Part shown: positions 39,664 through 51,354 of the stretch, piece after piece
Position numbering within the stretch: the first letter of the stretch is position 1
Layout of the letters: each line of letters opens with the position of its first letter
DNA from: Amycolatopsis benzoatilytica AK 16/65
GTDB lineage: Bacteria > Actinomycetota > Actinomycetes > Mycobacteriales > Pseudonocardiaceae
Direction of reading: 5' to 3'
Length of the DNA stretch: 64,000 nt
NCBI RefSeq assembly: GCF_000383915.1
Contig: NZ_KB912942.1
Coordinates: forward strand, 3,423,778 to 3,487,777
Program-made: the position numbers and the translations under genes
The notes under the pieces: generated by a model
What the model was told of the DNA's origin: nothing
Seen by the model: the letters and a program-made list of their open reading frames with translations, nothing else
The model's database searches: none

Positions 39664-39753
39664 TTCGGTTCCCCTCGAGTAGTGGTCGCCTTGCTGAGAA
39701 CCACTCTCGGGGCACCCGCTTACCGCTCCCGCACCGAACGCTGACGGCTCCGG

Positions 39754-40428
39754 TCAGGCCCGGTCAGTCCGCAGCCGGTACCACACTTCCGGCCGCCCGA
39801 CCTGCCCGTACCTCGGCTCCCGCTGGGCCATCCCGTTGTCCGCCAAGTACTCCAGGTACCGCCGCGCGGTGACCCGAGACGCCCCGATCGCACTCGCCGC
39901 GCCCCCGGCCGACAACCCCTCCCCGGCCCCGGCGAGCGCCTCCGTGATCGCATCCAGCGTTTCCGCGCTCATCCCCTTCGGCAGCGGCGCGGCCTCGGTG
40001 GTCCGCAGCGTGCCGAGCGCGCGGTCGATCTCCGCCTGTCCGGTGACCTCGCCGGACGCCTCGCGGAACGACGCGTAACGCTCCAGCTTGTCCCGCAGCG
40101 AAGCGAACGTGAACGGCTTCAGCAGGTACTGCACCACGCCAACCGACACCGCGGCCTTCACCAGAGCGAGGTCGCGGGCGGAGGTCACCGCGATGACGTC
40201 GATCGGCAGCCCGGCCGCGCGCAGCGAACGGCACACCGCGAGGCCATGCGTGTCCGGCAGGTAGAAATCCAGCAGGACGAGGTCGACCGGCTCGCGTTCG
40301 CAGAACCGCAGCGCCTCGCCGCCGGAATGCACGACGCCGGCGACCTCGAAGCCGGGCATCCGCTCGACGTACAGCCGATGCGCGTCGGCCGCCACCGGCT
40401 CGTCTTCCACCACCAGCACCCGGATCAC
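39754..40428 (-). CDS. CitB/DcuR-type response regulator
   Basis: 224 residues. Receiver domain 1-120 with acidic pocket VVEDEP and phosphoacceptor D54 in LLDFYLPD; C-terminal HTH near 155-215 (GGAASAIGASRVTARRYLEYL). GTG at 40426-40428 overlaps the kinase stop (GTGA). Paired with the sensor kinase, it should control the divergent dicarboxylate transporter gene. Confidence 0.92.
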   Translation of the reverse strand: MIRVLVVEDEPVAADAHRLYVERMPGFEVAGVVHSGGEALRFCEREPVDLVLLDFYLPDTHGLAVCRSLRAAGLPIDVIAVTSARDLALVKAAVSVGVVQYLLKPFTFASLRDKLERYASFREASGEVTGQAEIDRALGTLRTTEAAPLPKGMSAETLDAITEALAGAGEGLSAGGAASAIGASRVTARRYLEYLADNGMAQREPRYGQVGRPEVWYRLRTDRA

Positions 40429-42047
40429 GCCGCCACCTCCTGCCTGGGCAACCGCACGGTGAACACCGCCCCGCCGTCCCGTCCCACGTCGATCGTGCCG
40501 CCGTACCGCCGCACCGCCTGGACGACCAGGGCGAGGCCGAGGCCGTGTTCGTCCCCGGCCTTCGTGGACCAGCCCCGCCGGAACATCTCCCCAACCGCTT
40601 CCTCCGGCACGCCCGGCCCGTTGTCCGCGACCCGCAGCAGCAGACCGTCCTCTTCGGACCGCGCGGTCACCACCACGGACGGCCGCACTCCGGATCCGCG
40701 GACCACCGCGTCGATTCCGTTGTCGATCAGGTTGCCGAGGATGGTCACCAGGTCGCGGCTGGCGACGCCGGGGCCGAGGTCGTCGATCATCGTGTCCGGC
40801 GTGATGGTCAGCTCCACGCCGCGCTCGCTCGCCTCCGCGGCCTTGCCCAGCAGCAACGCGGCGAGCACCGGTTCGGAGACCGCGCTCATCACCCGGTCGG
40901 TCAATTCCTGTGCCAAGGCGAGCTCCGCGGTCGCGAACTCCACGGCGTCCTCGGGACGGCCCAGCTCCACCAGGGACACCACCGTGTGCAACCGGTTCGC
41001 CGCCTCGTGTGCCTGCGACCGCAAGGCTTCGGCGAGACTGCGCGCGGTGGTCAGCTCCCCGGTGAGCGTCTGAAGTTCGGTGTGGTCGCGAAGAATCACC
41101 ACCGTCCCCTGCGCGCGGCTGCCGGACCGGACGAGCGTGGTGCTCACGACCAGCACCCGCGAATCGGTGAGATGCAGTTCTTCGGTGCGGTTCTCCGGCG
41201 CGGTGAACGCCGCCGTCAGCTCCGCCGAAAGTCCCAGCTCGGCCAGCTGCTTGCCGACCGGGTCGCCGCTCAGACCGAGCAGCGTGCGCGCGCCGTCGTT
41301 GCACAAGCCGACGCGACCGTCCCGGCCGACCAGCAGCACGCCCTCGCGCACCGAATGCAGCACGGCTTCGTGATACTCGAACAGATTGCTCAGCTCGGCC
41401 GGCGCGATCCCGCGGGTCTGCCGCTTCAGCCGGGCGCTCACGAGCCAGCCGCCGCAGCCGCCCACCAGCAGCACCGCAGCGGCCACGCCGAGCAACGGCC
41501 AGACCCGGTCCTGCAGTTCGGCCGAGATCGCCGCGATCGTGATGCCCACCGCGACCAGCGCGACCACCCGGTGCTGCGCGCCGAACACCGGCACCACCGC
41601 GCGCACCGACGGGCCGAGCGAACCGGTGTAGGTCTCGGTGACCACGCCGCCCTGCTGCGCGGCTTCGATGTGCCCGAGGAACCGCCGGCCGATCAGCGCC
41701 GGGTTCGGATGGGTGTACCGGATCCCTTGCGGGGACATGATCGTCACGAAGTCCACCCGGGTGTCGGCCAGCACCTGCTGCGCATACGGCTGCAGCGTCG
41801 CGGTGGGATCCGGGGTCGCGACCGCCCGGGCGATGTCCGGGGCGTCCGCGATCGCGTGCGCCACCGCCAGCGACTGCTCGCTGGCCCGGTTGGTCGTGGT
41901 GCGCCGCGCGTCCAGATAGGCGATAGTGATCCCGCCGGCGACGAGCACGAGCAGGATCGCCAGCTGCAGCACCAGCAGCTGACGGGCCAGGCTCCAGTGG
42001 CTCGTCCGGATCCGAGGTGTCGGGGGCACCCGCCCATACCAGCACAT
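40425..42047 (-). CDS. CitA/DcuS-type sensor histidine kinase
   Basis: Membrane sensor, 540 residues from ATG 42045-42047. First membrane helix about 25-47, an extracytoplasmic PAS/Cache-like domain with FVTIMSPQGIRYTHPNPALI, second helix about 165-190 followed by a cytoplasmic PAS (VGRDGRVGLCNDGA). The H-box histidine near 345 lies in SQAHEAANRLHTVVSLVELG, typical of this kinase class, then N-box NLIDNGIDAV and G-box DNGPGVP, HGLGLALV. Expected to sense C4-dicarboxylates or citrate. The start is uncertain: GTG 42029, ATG 42101 or TTG 42128 are alternatives. Confidence 0.9.
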   Translation of the reverse strand: MCWYGRVPPTPRIRTSHWSLARQLLVLQLAILLVLVAGGITIAYLDARRTTTNRASEQSLAVAHAIADAPDIARAVATPDPTATLQPYAQQVLADTRVDFVTIMSPQGIRYTHPNPALIGRRFLGHIEAAQQGGVVTETYTGSLGPSVRAVVPVFGAQHRVVALVAVGITIAAISAELQDRVWPLLGVAAAVLLVGGCGGWLVSARLKRQTRGIAPAELSNLFEYHEAVLHSVREGVLLVGRDGRVGLCNDGARTLLGLSGDPVGKQLAELGLSAELTAAFTAPENRTEELHLTDSRVLVVSTTLVRSGSRAQGTVVILRDHTELQTLTGELTTARSLAEALRSQAHEAANRLHTVVSLVELGRPEDAVEFATAELALAQELTDRVMSAVSEPVLAALLLGKAAEASERGVELTITPDTMIDDLGPGVASRDLVTILGNLIDNGIDAVVRGSGVRPSVVVTARSEEDGLLLRVADNGPGVPEEAVGEMFRRGWSTKAGDEHGLGLALVVQAVRRYGGTIDVGRDGGAVFTVRLPRQEVAA

Positions 42048-42195
42048 CCGCGGGTCCGGCGGTACGCCGGCACCGCGGCCCGGCGTCCACAACGGACGCA
42101 TCACGGGCCGCGAACTCAATGAACACAACGGTGACGCCGGTCATATCCGCCCCGCATAGTGACCGGCGTTCCCACCACCCGAGCTGGAGGCAACG

Positions 42196-43560
42196 GTGCC
42201 GACACCGACCCCCGGGGCAGCCGCGCCCAAGCGCGACCGCACCCGCTATCTCTACCTTGCCGTCATCGTCGCCGTCGTGCTCGGCGTCGCGGTCGGCCTC
42301 ATCTGGCCGTCCGTCGGCAAGAACCTCGCCCCTCTGGGCACCGGTTTCGTCAATCTCATCAAGATGATGATCTCCCCGATCATCTTCTGCACCATCGTGC
42401 TGGGCATCGGCTCGGTCGCGAAGGCGGCGAAGGTCGGCAAGGTCGGCATCACCGCGCTGGTCTACTTCATCGTGATGTCGACGTTCGCGCTGGCGATCGG
42501 CCTGGTCGTCGGCAACCTGCTGCACCCGGGCAGCGGCCTGCACCTCAACCCGGCCGACGTGTCGAAGGTGCACCAGCAGGCCAAGGGCGGCGAAGGCACC
42601 ACCGACTTCCTGCTCGGCATCATCCCGAAGACGTTCGTGTCCGCCTTCACCGAAGGCCAGGTCCTGCAGACGCTGCTGATCGCTCTGCTGTGCGGGTTCG
42701 CGCTGCAGAAGCTCGGCAAGCGCGGCGAGCCGATCCTGCGCGGCATCGAGCACATCCAGCGACTGGTGTTCCGGGTGCTGGCGATGATCATGTGGGCCGC
42801 CCCGGTCGGCGCGTTCGGCGCGATCGCCGCGGTGGTCGGCGCCACCGGCTGGGGCGCGCTGCGCAGCCTGCTGGTGATCATGCTCGGGTTCTACGTCACC
42901 TGCCTGCTGTTCGTGTTCGGCGTCCTCGGCGCGGTGCTGTGGCTCGGCGCGCGGGTCAACATCTTCCGGCTGATGGGCTATCTGGGCCGCGAATTCCTGC
43001 TGATCCTCTCCACCTCGTCCTCGGAATCGGCGCTGCCGCGGCTGATCGCGAAGATGGAGCACCTGGGCGTCAGCAAGCCGGTCGTCGGCATCACGGTGCC
43101 CACCGGCTACTCGTTCAACCTCGACGGCACCGCGATCTACCTGACCATGGCGACGCTGTTCATCGCCACCGCGCAGGACCAGCCGCTCGCGCTCGGCGAG
43201 CAGATCACCTTGCTGCTGTTCATGGTCATCGCGTCGAAGGGCGCGGCGGGCGTCAGCGGCGCCGGCATCGCGACCCTGGCCAGCGGGCTGCAGTCGCACC
43301 GGCCGGACCTGGTCGACGGCGTCGGCTTCATCCTGGGCATCGACCGGTTCATGTCCGAGGCCCGCGCACTGACGAACTTCGCCGGCAACGCGGTCGCGAC
43401 TGTCCTGATCGGATCGTGGATGAAGGAATTCGACCGCGACCGGGCGCAGCAGGTGTTCGCCGGCAACGCCCCGTTCGACGAAGCGACCCTGCTCGACGAG
43501 AACCACGGCGCCGCCGCCGAACCCGTCGAACCCGCACAGCCGGTCCCGGCGGGCGCCTGA
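42196..43560 (+). CDS. dctA: DctA-type C4-dicarboxylate/cation symporter
   Basis: 454 residues of the DAACS family. SSSESALPRLI (re-entrant loop 1), GYSFNLDGTAIYLTMATLFIA and NFAGNAVATVLIG carry the substrate and sodium motifs typical of DctA rather than of glutamate carriers. GTG at 42196 has GGAGG upstream. Divergent from the two-component system, whose kinase class senses such acids, so induction by succinate, malate or fumarate is likely. Confidence 0.9.
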   Translation: MPTPTPGAAAPKRDRTRYLYLAVIVAVVLGVAVGLIWPSVGKNLAPLGTGFVNLIKMMISPIIFCTIVLGIGSVAKAAKVGKVGITALVYFIVMSTFALAIGLVVGNLLHPGSGLHLNPADVSKVHQQAKGGEGTTDFLLGIIPKTFVSAFTEGQVLQTLLIALLCGFALQKLGKRGEPILRGIEHIQRLVFRVLAMIMWAAPVGAFGAIAAVVGATGWGALRSLLVIMLGFYVTCLLFVFGVLGAVLWLGARVNIFRLMGYLGREFLLILSTSSSESALPRLIAKMEHLGVSKPVVGITVPTGYSFNLDGTAIYLTMATLFIATAQDQPLALGEQITLLLFMVIASKGAAGVSGAGIATLASGLQSHRPDLVDGVGFILGIDRFMSEARALTNFAGNAVATVLIGSWMKEFDRDRAQQVFAGNAPFDEATLLDENHGAAAEPVEPAQPVPAGA

Positions 43561-43563
43561 GCC

Positions 43564-43697
43564 GGTCCGCGCCCGGCCCCCTTCCCTCCGGGTGCGGACC
43601 GATCAAGGCGCCGTGTCCATGCGCGTCCCCCGTGCGCATGGACACGGCGCCTGTTCGTCGCCTTTTCCCGGCCCCCGTTCTCTTGGACGGGGGCCGG
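43564..43697. terminator. Three consecutive hairpins between dctA and hxlR
   Basis: 43564-43600 pairs GGTCCGC with GCGGACC; 43606-43652 has perfect 19-bp arms (AGGCGCCGTGTCCATGCGC and complement) around 9 nt; 43668-43697 pairs CCGGCCCCCGT with its complement and is followed by TTTT. They fill the whole convergent gap and should stop transcription from both sides. Confidence 0.8.
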
Positions 43698-43704
43698 TTT
43701 TCGT

Positions 43705-44136
43705 TCACTCGCCGGATTTCGGCGCCTTCGCGACGTCGCACGCACCGCGCCCGTCGTAGTCCTGCCGGGACACCGCGATCGCCTCGCGGTGCCGCTCCGC
43801 CCAGTCGACCAGCCCGGACAGCGAGTCGTACAGCTCGCGCGCCATCGCGGTCGCCTCGTACTCGACCCGCGGCGGGACCGTCGGATACACCGTGCGGTGC
43901 AGCAGGCCGTCGCGTTCCAGGTTGCGCAAGGTGAGCGTGAGCATCCGGCGGCTGATGCCCGGCACCGCCCGCTCCAGCTCGGTGAACCGCACCGGCCCGC
44001 GCGTCGCCTCCAGCAGGATCCCGATCACCCACTTGCCGCTGATCCGGTTCACGACCTCCATCACCGTGCACACGGCGAATTTCGCCGGGTCGAAGTCCGT
44101 GGCCTGGTCGGTCACAGCGGTGTTCCCCTGGGACAT
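43705..44136 (-). CDS. HxlR-family transcriptional regulator
   Basis: 143 residues. The family cysteine is in FAVCTVMEVVNRISGKWVIG (about residues 20-39), followed by the winged helix GPVRFTELERAVPGISRRML and TLTLRNLERDGLLHRTVYP. ATG at 44134-44136 has GGAAGGAGG upstream. Divergent from an efflux pump gene, which it probably represses until an electrophile, quinone or drug is sensed. Confidence 0.9.
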   Translation of the reverse strand: MSQGNTAVTDQATDFDPAKFAVCTVMEVVNRISGKWVIGILLEATRGPVRFTELERAVPGISRRMLTLTLRNLERDGLLHRTVYPTVPPRVEYEATAMARELYDSLSGLVDWAERHREAIAVSRQDYDGRGACDVAKAPKSGE

Positions 44137-44250
44137 GAAAGTGCCTCCTTCCGCACCGCTCCATGGTCACACATGATGAGCACTGTTACAAGAGATGCAC
44201 TGGCCACGACCAGCGCAAACTCGCTCATTACGTGATCTGGAGGACCGGTA

Positions 44251-45708
44251 ATGCCCGAAACTGCCCGGCATCGGGGCGCGGCGCTCGCGGTGCTGTCCGC
44301 CGCCTCGCTGATGGTGGTGCTCGACAGCTCCATCGTCGCGGTCGCCCTGCCGGTGATCAAAACCGACCTCGGCTTCAGCGCGCCCGGGCTCGCCTGGGTG
44401 GTCAACGCCTACCTCGTCGCCTTCGGCGGCCTGCTCCTGTTCTCCGGCCGCCTCGGCGACCTGGCCGGCCGCCGCCGGGTGTTCCTGACCGGCGTCGTCG
44501 TGTTCACCGCGGCATCGCTGGCCGCCGGCCTCTCCCCGAACGCCGCCACCCTGGTCATCGCACGGTTCGCGCAGGGCGTGGGCGGCGCACTCGCGTCCGC
44601 GGTCGTCCTGGGCATGATCGTGACGCTCTATCCGGAACCGCGCGCCCGAATCCGCGCGCTCGGCGTGTACAGCTTCACCCAGGCCGCGGGCGCGTCGATC
44701 GGCTTGGTCGCCGGCGGCGCGCTGACCCAGGGCCTCGACTGGCACTGGACCTTCTACCTCAACCTGCCGATCGGCGTCGCGGCGCTGCTCCTGACCCCGT
44801 TGGTCATCGCGTCGGACCAGGGGCTGGGCCTGCGCACCGGTGTCGACGTGCTCGGCGCGCTCCTGGTCACCGGCGGGATCATGCTGCTGGTGCTGGGCAT
44901 CGTGCAGACCGGCGACGCAGGCTGGTCGTTCCGGACGATCGGCGCCCTCGCGTTGGCCGCGGCGCTGCTGGCAGCGTTCGTTCTCCGCCAGGCGCGAACC
45001 AAGACCCCGCTGCTGCCGCTGCGCCTGTTCCGGATCCGCGCGATCAGCGGTGCGAACCTGACCATGGTCGTGATGGTCGCCGGATTCCTCGGCTTCCAGT
45101 TCGTCACCGCGCTGTATCTGCAGCAAGTGCTCGGTTTCGACGCGCTGACAACGGGTTTCGCCTTCGTGCCGACTCCGGTCGTGATCGCGACCTTCTCGCT
45201 GGGCCTGGCGAACTGGCTCAACACCCGCTTCTCGCCGCGCGCGGTGCTCGTGACCGGTCTGGTGACCACCTCGGCCGCGTTCCTGTACCTGACCCAAGTC
45301 CAGACCGGCGGTGGCTACGCCTTGCACGTCCTCCCGTCGCTGGTGCTGATGGGCGCGGGTGCGGGGATGGCGATCCCGGCTTTGATGGGGCTGGCGATGT
45401 CCCACGCGACCTCCAGCGATTCGGGCGTGACGTCCGGGATGATCACGACCACGCAGCAGGTCGGCGGAGCGATCGGCACCGCATTGCTGGCCGCGGTGGC
45501 CGCGACACGCACGACTGACCTGCTCGCCGCCGGTGCCGCGGAGAAGGAGGCACTGGCCTCCGGCTTCCGGGTCGCCTACGGCTACAGCGCCGGACTGACC
45601 GCCCTCGCCGCGGTCATCGCGGCAGTCGCGTTGAGCCGCCGATCCGTGCCCGCTGCCCCTTCCCCAGCTGCCGAAGCCCCTGCCGGACAACCCGATCCGG
45701 CCCGGTAG
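44251..45708 (+). CDS. MFS drug efflux transporter, DHA2 family
   Basis: 485 residues, 14 predicted membrane segments. Motif A-like GRLGDLAGRRRVF in loop 2-3, LDSSIVAVALPVI in the first helix, and motif C-like GASIGLVAGGALTQ in helix 5. ATG at 44251 follows GGAGG. Likely exports a drug or metabolite by proton antiport and is regulated by the divergent HxlR gene. A hairpin terminator follows. Confidence 0.92.
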   Translation: MPETARHRGAALAVLSAASLMVVLDSSIVAVALPVIKTDLGFSAPGLAWVVNAYLVAFGGLLLFSGRLGDLAGRRRVFLTGVVVFTAASLAAGLSPNAATLVIARFAQGVGGALASAVVLGMIVTLYPEPRARIRALGVYSFTQAAGASIGLVAGGALTQGLDWHWTFYLNLPIGVAALLLTPLVIASDQGLGLRTGVDVLGALLVTGGIMLLVLGIVQTGDAGWSFRTIGALALAAALLAAFVLRQARTKTPLLPLRLFRIRAISGANLTMVVMVAGFLGFQFVTALYLQQVLGFDALTTGFAFVPTPVVIATFSLGLANWLNTRFSPRAVLVTGLVTTSAAFLYLTQVQTGGGYALHVLPSLVLMGAGAGMAIPALMGLAMSHATSSDSGVTSGMITTTQQVGGAIGTALLAAVAATRTTDLLAAGAAEKEALASGFRVAYGYSAGLTALAAVIAAVALSRRSVPAAPSPAAEAPAGQPDPAR

Positions 45709-45756
45709 CCAGGCGTCTGCAGCGGCCGCGCGGTGAACGGTCCGGACCGCCCGTTC

Positions 45757-45796
45757 AGCCCCGTCGAGCAGCCCAGCTGGTCTGCTCGACGGGGCT
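45757..45796. terminator. Hairpin terminator between MFS and SRPBCC genes
   Basis: Perfect 15-bp arms AGCCCCGTCGAGCAG (45757-45771) and complement (45782-45796) with a 10-nt loop, between convergent genes. Confidence 0.8.
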
Positions 45797-45801
45797 GGCC
45801 C

Positions 45802-46245
45802 CTACTTCGCGAGGTAGGCCGCCAGCCCGTGCTGTCCCCGGCGCATCATCCATGCGTGGTTGGCGCGGAAGAACGGCCGGGCGACCGCGTCAAGCCGGCG
45901 CAGCAACGCTTTCCGCGCACTGACTTCCTGGACGATTTCCAGCCGGGTCCCGCCTGCCTCGGGCAGGAGCGATCCGGCGAGCGTCCCGTCCAGGTCGCCG
46001 CTCAACCGGACCCGGACCCGCCCGGAGGCCAGGTCTTCCACTTCCCGCCGCATCGCGACGACGATCCGGTACGGCAGACGGGACTGGCAGACCACCTGCG
46101 CGGTGTCGGGAGTGAGCTGGCGGACCGACCGGACGTCCGGCCACCAGCGGGGGTAGGACTCGAGGTCGACGATCGCATCGAACACCCGCGTCGGCGAAGT
46201 TTCGGGCAGCCACCAGACGCTCCGGAACTGGTACAAGCCGCTCAT
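45802..46245 (-). CDS. SRPBCC (START-like) family protein
   Basis: 147 residues of the polyketide-cyclase/dehydrase-type hydrophobic-pocket fold. SPTRVFDAIVDLESYPRWWP at about 17-36 is the typical opening helix, with RVRVRLSGDLDGTLAGSLLP strands and a C-terminal helix LRRLDAVARPFFRANHAWMM. ATG at 46243-46245. No ligand can be assigned and no biosynthetic cluster surrounds it. Confidence 0.82.
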   Translation of the reverse strand: MSGLYQFRSVWWLPETSPTRVFDAIVDLESYPRWWPDVRSVRQLTPDTAQVVCQSRLPYRIVVAMRREVEDLASGRVRVRLSGDLDGTLAGSLLPEAGGTRLEIVQEVSARKALLRRLDAVARPFFRANHAWMMRRGQHGLAAYLAK

Positions 46246-46414
46246 GGTGCTTCCCCCTCCCGCCGGTGGCTTCCAGCCTCCGCCGTGGCCGGGATCGCGG
46301 CAAGCCGCGCCGGCTGCCGTTCACCGGGACAGCCGCTTGTCGATCTTCGGCAGCTGTTCCTATGCTGGCCCGCACCCTGGGTACGCCGCCGCCTGGACTG
46401 TCCGGAGGCTCGCT

Positions 46415-47095
46415 GTGCCCGTTTCACCTCGTCGCCCGGCTTCGCTGGCCTTCGCCGCGCTCGCTTCGGCGACGCTGGTCTTCGCCACGAGCTGTGGCAC
46501 GTCAGCAGCCCCGCGTCCGCCGGCTGCCCCGGCATTCACCGCGACCCTCACGACTCCGACCGACGTCGTCCTGCACTGGCCGACCGACCCGGCCGCGGCG
46601 GGCTACCTGCTCGAATACGCGAATGCCGCCGAGGGCCCGTGGACCGCGCTGCAGTACCTCCCGCCCGGCCAAACGTCGTACACGCACCCGAACCTGATCC
46701 CGGAAACGCCGTTCTACTACCGCGTACGCTCCTTCACCGGCCCGGTCTCCACGGTCACGACCGTCGGCGCACCGCACGCCCGGCACCCCGGCACCGCGGC
46801 CCCGGTCGCTGTCGGACAGGCCGGCTCCGCCCCCGGCGACCTCGCCGCGACGGCCGCCGCGGACCAGAATGTCCAGTTCTCCTGGACCGACCATTCGACG
46901 GACGAGGCCGGATTCCTGCTGGAGATCCGCCGGCCCGGCACCTCGGACTTCGCACCGGTGGAGGTCACCGACCCGAACGCGACCCAGTGCGCCCTGTCGC
47001 TCCTGCCTGGCGAGCAGGGCTCGGCTTTCCGGCTTCGGGCGCTGGCATACGGCCCGCTGTCGGCGGTGGTGGAACGCACGACCGGGAAGGGCTGA
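46415..47095 (+). CDS. Lipoprotein with two fibronectin type III domains
   Basis: 226 residues. GTG at 46415 has GGAGG upstream. Signal peptide with lipobox FATSC (cysteine about residue 27). Two FN3-like repeats follow: about 35-125 (TDVVLHWPTDPAAAGYLLEY, TPFYYRVRSF) and about 135-226 (NVQFSWTDHSTDEAGFLLEI). No catalytic domain is attached. Probably surface-anchored; the binding partner is unknown. Confidence 0.82.
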   Translation: MPVSPRRPASLAFAALASATLVFATSCGTSAAPRPPAAPAFTATLTTPTDVVLHWPTDPAAAGYLLEYANAAEGPWTALQYLPPGQTSYTHPNLIPETPFYYRVRSFTGPVSTVTTVGAPHARHPGTAAPVAVGQAGSAPGDLAATAAADQNVQFSWTDHSTDEAGFLLEIRRPGTSDFAPVEVTDPNATQCALSLLPGEQGSAFRLRALAYGPLSAVVERTTGKG

Positions 47096-47197
47096 CCCGG
47101 CGACCGCCAGCTTCGAGCCGTACGTCTCTCGGGGCCGCTGTCGCGCCGGGGATCAGGGCCGCGGCCCGGCCGGGCCATCCCGCCGCACCGCCCCCGC

Positions 47198-50059
<2,862 letters not shown>

Positions 50060-50124
50060 GCCTACGTCCCTTCCCTTGTTCTGCTCGGTGGCCCGCCGGG
50101 GATCCGGTTCCGACAGGTGCGCCC

Positions 50125-50147
50125 AGGGTAGGGACGACCACCGACAA
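50125..50147 (-). promoter_or_regulatory. RecA-NDp (PafBC-type) promoter of uvrA
   Basis: Complement reads TTGTCGGTG-N8-TACCCT, one base off the TTGTCRGTG-N8-TAGNNT consensus. The expected transcript starts near 50118, leaving a leader of about 60 nt with a purine-rich AAGGGAAGGGA site. Damage induction of uvrA through this promoter class is known in mycobacteria. Confidence 0.75.
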
Positions 50148-50440
50148 AAACCGGACCGCACGTATTCTGCCTGGGCTTTTCCGCTCTCCGGAGGCCGGGG
50201 GAAGCGGCCTGCGGCGGGTCGCCGGGGCGCTGTCTGCGGCCCCGCGCGGCGGAGCGGGTGCGCGGGCGGTCCCAGCTCCACGATACAGGTGCGCCGAGGC
50301 CGTCCGGCCCCGGTGCGCGGCCCGGGAAACCGGCCGGCGAGCGGCGTTTTCCGCGGAGCCGCCGCCGGGAACGGCGGCGAACGGGAACCGGGCGGGCCCC
50401 GCCGCACGGCGGCACGGCCGCGGCGGATCGCCGCTGACGC
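50148..50440. other. GC-rich intergenic region, nothing recognised
   Basis: About 290 nt between the uvrA promoter and the DUF1963 stop. It contains many short GC palindromes such as CGGCCGCGG but no coding frame with a domain. A weak terminator for the DUF1963 gene is possible near 50400-50435. Confidence 0.4.
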
Positions 50441-51271
50441 TCAGCCGCTCTGCATGACGCACCGGACCCGGTCGAAGCGGCCCGCGGCGAGGTCGTCGTC
50501 GCGGATCAGCCAGTACAGGATGCCGACGTCGCCCCACGTCATGCCCGCGTCGCCGTCGCTGTCGATCTGGGCGAGCAGGACCCAGCGGAGCGCTTCGTCG
50601 GCGTAGGCCGAGTCTTCGGATCCGTCCGGCAGGACCGCGAGGGCGACCTCGTCTTCCGGTGGGCCCTGGACCGGCCACGAGCAGCCCCCGATCTGGTGAT
50701 ACGGCGCGACCGCGGACTCCCGGAGGAGGTCGAAGAACTCCTCCGACCAGTTGTCCGGGTCGGTGAGCGGGCGCCCGTCGCGGGCCAGCGTGCGGCGCAG
50801 CACCTCGTGTTCGGAACCCGGGAAGGTGCCGGTGACGTTCGCGGACAGGTCCAGCCTCGGATAAGCCTCGACGCCCTCCGGTGCGGTGCGTTCGGCGGTC
50901 TCGGCGCCGGCCGGGACGCCGAGCACCGCCCCGAGAGACGTCAGATCGACCGGGCCTTCGGCCTCGAACCAGTCGTCGCAGTAAAAGAACAGCAACGACC
51001 CGCCGGCGGGCAGCTCGATCCCGCCCGGGACTCGCGGCAGCGCCGCGCAATCGACCGAGGCGACGAAGTTCATCGGCAGCTCGCCTCGCCACCTCGGCCA
51101 TTCCGCGCCGGCAGGCAGCTCCGGGCTCCCGCCGAGCTGCCCGGCGCGCGCGCCGGCGCCGCCCGTGGTCAGCCGCACCGCGGGCCGGTACACCGTTTCC
51201 CACGCCTCGGCCACGTCCGGCGGCAGGTTCTCGCGCGCGAGCTTGACGAGCGGGTCGCTCCAGGAAGGCAT
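50441..51271 (-). CDS. DUF1963 (YwqG-like) family protein
   Basis: 276 residues. Family features: GGSPELPAGAEWPRWRGELPM, then NFVASVDCAALP; GGSLLFFYCDD; HQIGGCSWPVQGP near 197-209; LLAQIDSDGDAGMTWGDVGI, then LYWLI at the end. The family has no proven activity. ATG at 51269-51271 is 6 nt from the -10 of a RecA-NDp-like promoter, so the message is probably leaderless and may respond to DNA damage. Confidence 0.85.
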   Translation of the reverse strand: MPSWSDPLVKLARENLPPDVAEAWETVYRPAVRLTTGGAGARAGQLGGSPELPAGAEWPRWRGELPMNFVASVDCAALPRVPGGIELPAGGSLLFFYCDDWFEAEGPVDLTSLGAVLGVPAGAETAERTAPEGVEAYPRLDLSANVTGTFPGSEHEVLRRTLARDGRPLTDPDNWSEEFFDLLRESAVAPYHQIGGCSWPVQGPPEDEVALAVLPDGSEDSAYADEALRWVLLAQIDSDGDAGMTWGDVGILYWLIRDDDLAAGRFDRVRCVMQSG

Positions 51272-51277
51272 GCGGAC

Positions 51278-51300
51278 ATCTTGACAGCCGGCACCGACAA
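51278..51300 (-). promoter_or_regulatory. RecA-NDp-like promoter of the DUF1963 gene
   Basis: Complement reads TTGTCGGTG-N8-CAAGAT. The upstream element is exact; the -10 deviates from TAGNNT at two fixed positions. Start codon 6 nt downstream. On the other strand, TTGACA at 51281-51286 is not correctly spaced to a -10. Confidence 0.5.
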
Positions 51301-51354
51301 AAACGGCGCACGCGAACTGCGGCGCGCTGGACGGCCCGGCTACCGTGGGGACTC

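Noticed and set aside
42048..42128. Longer sensor kinase starting at TTG 42128 or ATG 42101
   Set aside because: No ribosome site and no homology before the first membrane helix; kept as alternatives only.
39754..43506. Single 1250-codon minus-strand frame spanning the regulator, kinase and dctA
   Set aside because: Only its C-terminal 224 codons are a real response regulator; the rest is antisense to dctA and out of frame with the kinase.
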